Virus record (IMG/VR): IMGVR_UViG_3300035184_001104
Span: 1 to 32,535 of that record
Direction: 5' to 3' (one strand)
Origin: a virus
Length of the DNA: 32,535 bases
The notes beneath the pieces are model-generated. The model was not told the origin of the DNA, made no database searches, and saw nothing but the letters and a program-made list of their open reading frames with translations. Both the position numbers and the translations under genes were made by a program. Of this stretch, positions 32,501 to 32,535 are shown in pieces. Each line of letters begins with the position of its first letter. The stretch's first letter is position 1.

Positions 32501-32535
32501 ATAGAGTACGATTTAAGTCTGATATTTGGTTATAA
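29513..32535 (+). CDS. Giant virion-type protein with Ig/carboxypeptidase-regulatory-like domain and polytopic hydrophobic segment (3' end outside window)
   Basis: The frame is open for 1007 codons to the end of the window. After a short N-terminal helix, residues 53-73 (GRVSVNNGFGIPNAKVSIFIP) and ~145-171 (TTNDSGDFMLFGVPVGSHQIV) form the split halves of a carboxypeptidase-regulatory-like beta domain. Further beta-rich sequence leads to residues ~497-588, about 92 residues almost free of charge (only an Arg, a Lys and a His), enough for three or four membrane helices. A cysteine cluster follows at C606, C609, C611 (CKMCDC), then an acidic linker and a Ser/Thr/Asn/Tyr-rich beta region. It has no signal peptide. 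Placement after gp6 suggests a baseplate or tail-fibre component, in the place of T4 gp7, but no sequence match to gp7 is visible. Its ATG follows AAAAGAAACG. Confidence 0.7.
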   Translation, partial: MSKSYRIRTEPGVDKSLNVQIEQDFEYLEILSLKLLQSEIYTRQCSDYGVIIGRVSVNNGFGIPNAKVSIFIPLESEDEENPIISELYPYKTLNDVNEDGYRYNLLPYKNSYNGHRATGTFFDRNDVLVDPNLIEVFDKYYKYTATTNDSGDFMLFGVPVGSHQIVMDVDLSDIGEFSLSPQDLIRMGIATEQEVAGTNFKVGENLRALPQIVNINKTIQVEPLWGQEDLCDLGINRTDFDLSGESNIDIRPTSVFMGSIISSPDDSPVRRNCKPKGKLGYLCNLTTNSGEILAIRQTIFQDEDGRPILESVDLDQGGLVIDENGTWLLDVPMNLDYVTTNEFGEKVISNDPKIGIPTSGKYRFKVKWGQTPTLSEPVKRGYFLVPNVKEYGWDSAGLSVTNSTDAANSYAFSLDWGEYGDVTTPTGVAMIQEAIDCEDRFYPMVYNKVYTVSQFIDEQRAGSGIERYVGIKNILDGECDSTNNKFPTNDGNLRFDILYIIFAFISIILTPIFFALVILLHLLYFTIWILRVALIPLLILWAAAKIINYALLIIGAVPYAIVMIIGFAAMIVLYVIIGIALGLLLAQLWKMELKGISLPLLTYPDCKMCDCSDTNGLPPEETPDDGEYETGGLDENEFIPCETIVVDDTPVNQLYLGTSITQLSTTSAFKYVSPTDSIAGPSGILSLFNPSIKEGITSLLAGNQYIGGDTPSPSGIGVPTPVEVVYTRPSNNEEVDYRWYHTLSLPIADRVNLFNTKAKYFNQNAGYGNPGGGVNRMKVKFNPTVEPGKSHYDNTIILICNKSTLSRFSPGQLLSFQNPSYSKDINVNELPAINDYGNNSVTGSTKTSVINTPTGYNIPSVTVNWSRLDGTGNDSTTYTNISQPTGDTQSVDFHKFPTDIEYFQVITSMTYDEFNTDCVTLLSNSLNVRYLNNTSKIYNTQYYPGNIGFPNVGDRMLTGSPNNIFLTKPIDNVRDTSENIVLILNRGVDPYSLPTEIEYDLSLIFGY

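Noticed and set aside
1-32535. tRNA genes, CRISPR arrays, insertion sequences, integrase or attachment sites
   Set aside because: No cloverleaf-like sequence, spaced repeat array, transposase or integrase signature, or terminal inverted repeat was seen by reading. A dedicated tRNA scan was not possible.

Overview
This 32.5 kb window is a stretch of a strictly lytic-looking, T4-like contractile-tailed phage (myovirus) genome. Every convincing gene lies on the + strand, the genes are tightly packed, and the DNA is very AT-rich. The likely host group is Bacteroidota/Flavobacteriia. The main reasons are that translation starts are preceded by A-rich tracts rather than Shine-Dalgarno sequences, that the gp32-like gene has a textbook Bacteroidota promoter (TTTG, 20 bp, TATCTTTG), and that the NrdB sequence resembles the Bacteroidota type. 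Host assignment is an inference. All 23 stop codons seen are TAA.

Layout. 1-5000 is the tail-shaft region: the C-terminus of the tail sheath (gp18-like), a HAD-family phosphatase-like gene, the tail tube (gp19-like), a gp26-like assembly protein followed by a short out-of-frame extension that looks like a +1 programmed frameshift product, and the tape measure. 5047-16783 is a three-gene baseplate/hub operon: a 1652-aa protein with an embedded OmpA-like peptidoglycan-binding domain, a 107-aa LysM/gp53-like protein, and a 2153-aa hub-like protein. 16833-17708 holds two small unknown genes and ends at a strong terminator.

17838-26123 is a DNA metabolism block placed inside the structural region: gp32-like ssDNA-binding protein, a small unknown helical protein, UvsX recombinase, a 5'-3' exonuclease (T4 RNase H/FEN type), two unknown proteins (one membrane-anchored), a DnaB/gp41-type helicase, and class I ribonucleotide reductase (nrdB then nrdA). 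From 26228 structural genes resume: gp25 and gp6 baseplate wedge proteins, then a membrane-anchored alpha/beta hydrolase and an unfinished giant protein (more than 1007 aa) with a carboxypeptidase-regulatory-like N-terminal fold and a roughly 92-residue hydrophobic, probably multi-pass membrane segment.

Regulation visible in the sequence. Several structural transcription units start just after a recurring intergenic motif, TATTTATAATAAA (three exact copies and several variants), with no evident -35 box, a reasonable candidate for a phage late promoter. The gp32-like gene instead carries a host-type promoter. Stem-loop terminators with T-runs follow the tail tube, the 214-aa gene, gp32 and nrdA; a stem-loop with a weaker T-run follows the sheath gene.

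The most interesting features are the frameshift cassette with RF2-like geometry, the apparent envelope-directed pair (hydrolase plus polytopic virion protein) after gp6, the OmpA-like insert in a baseplate protein, and a cysteine-free gp32 that ends in a bacterial SSB-type tip.
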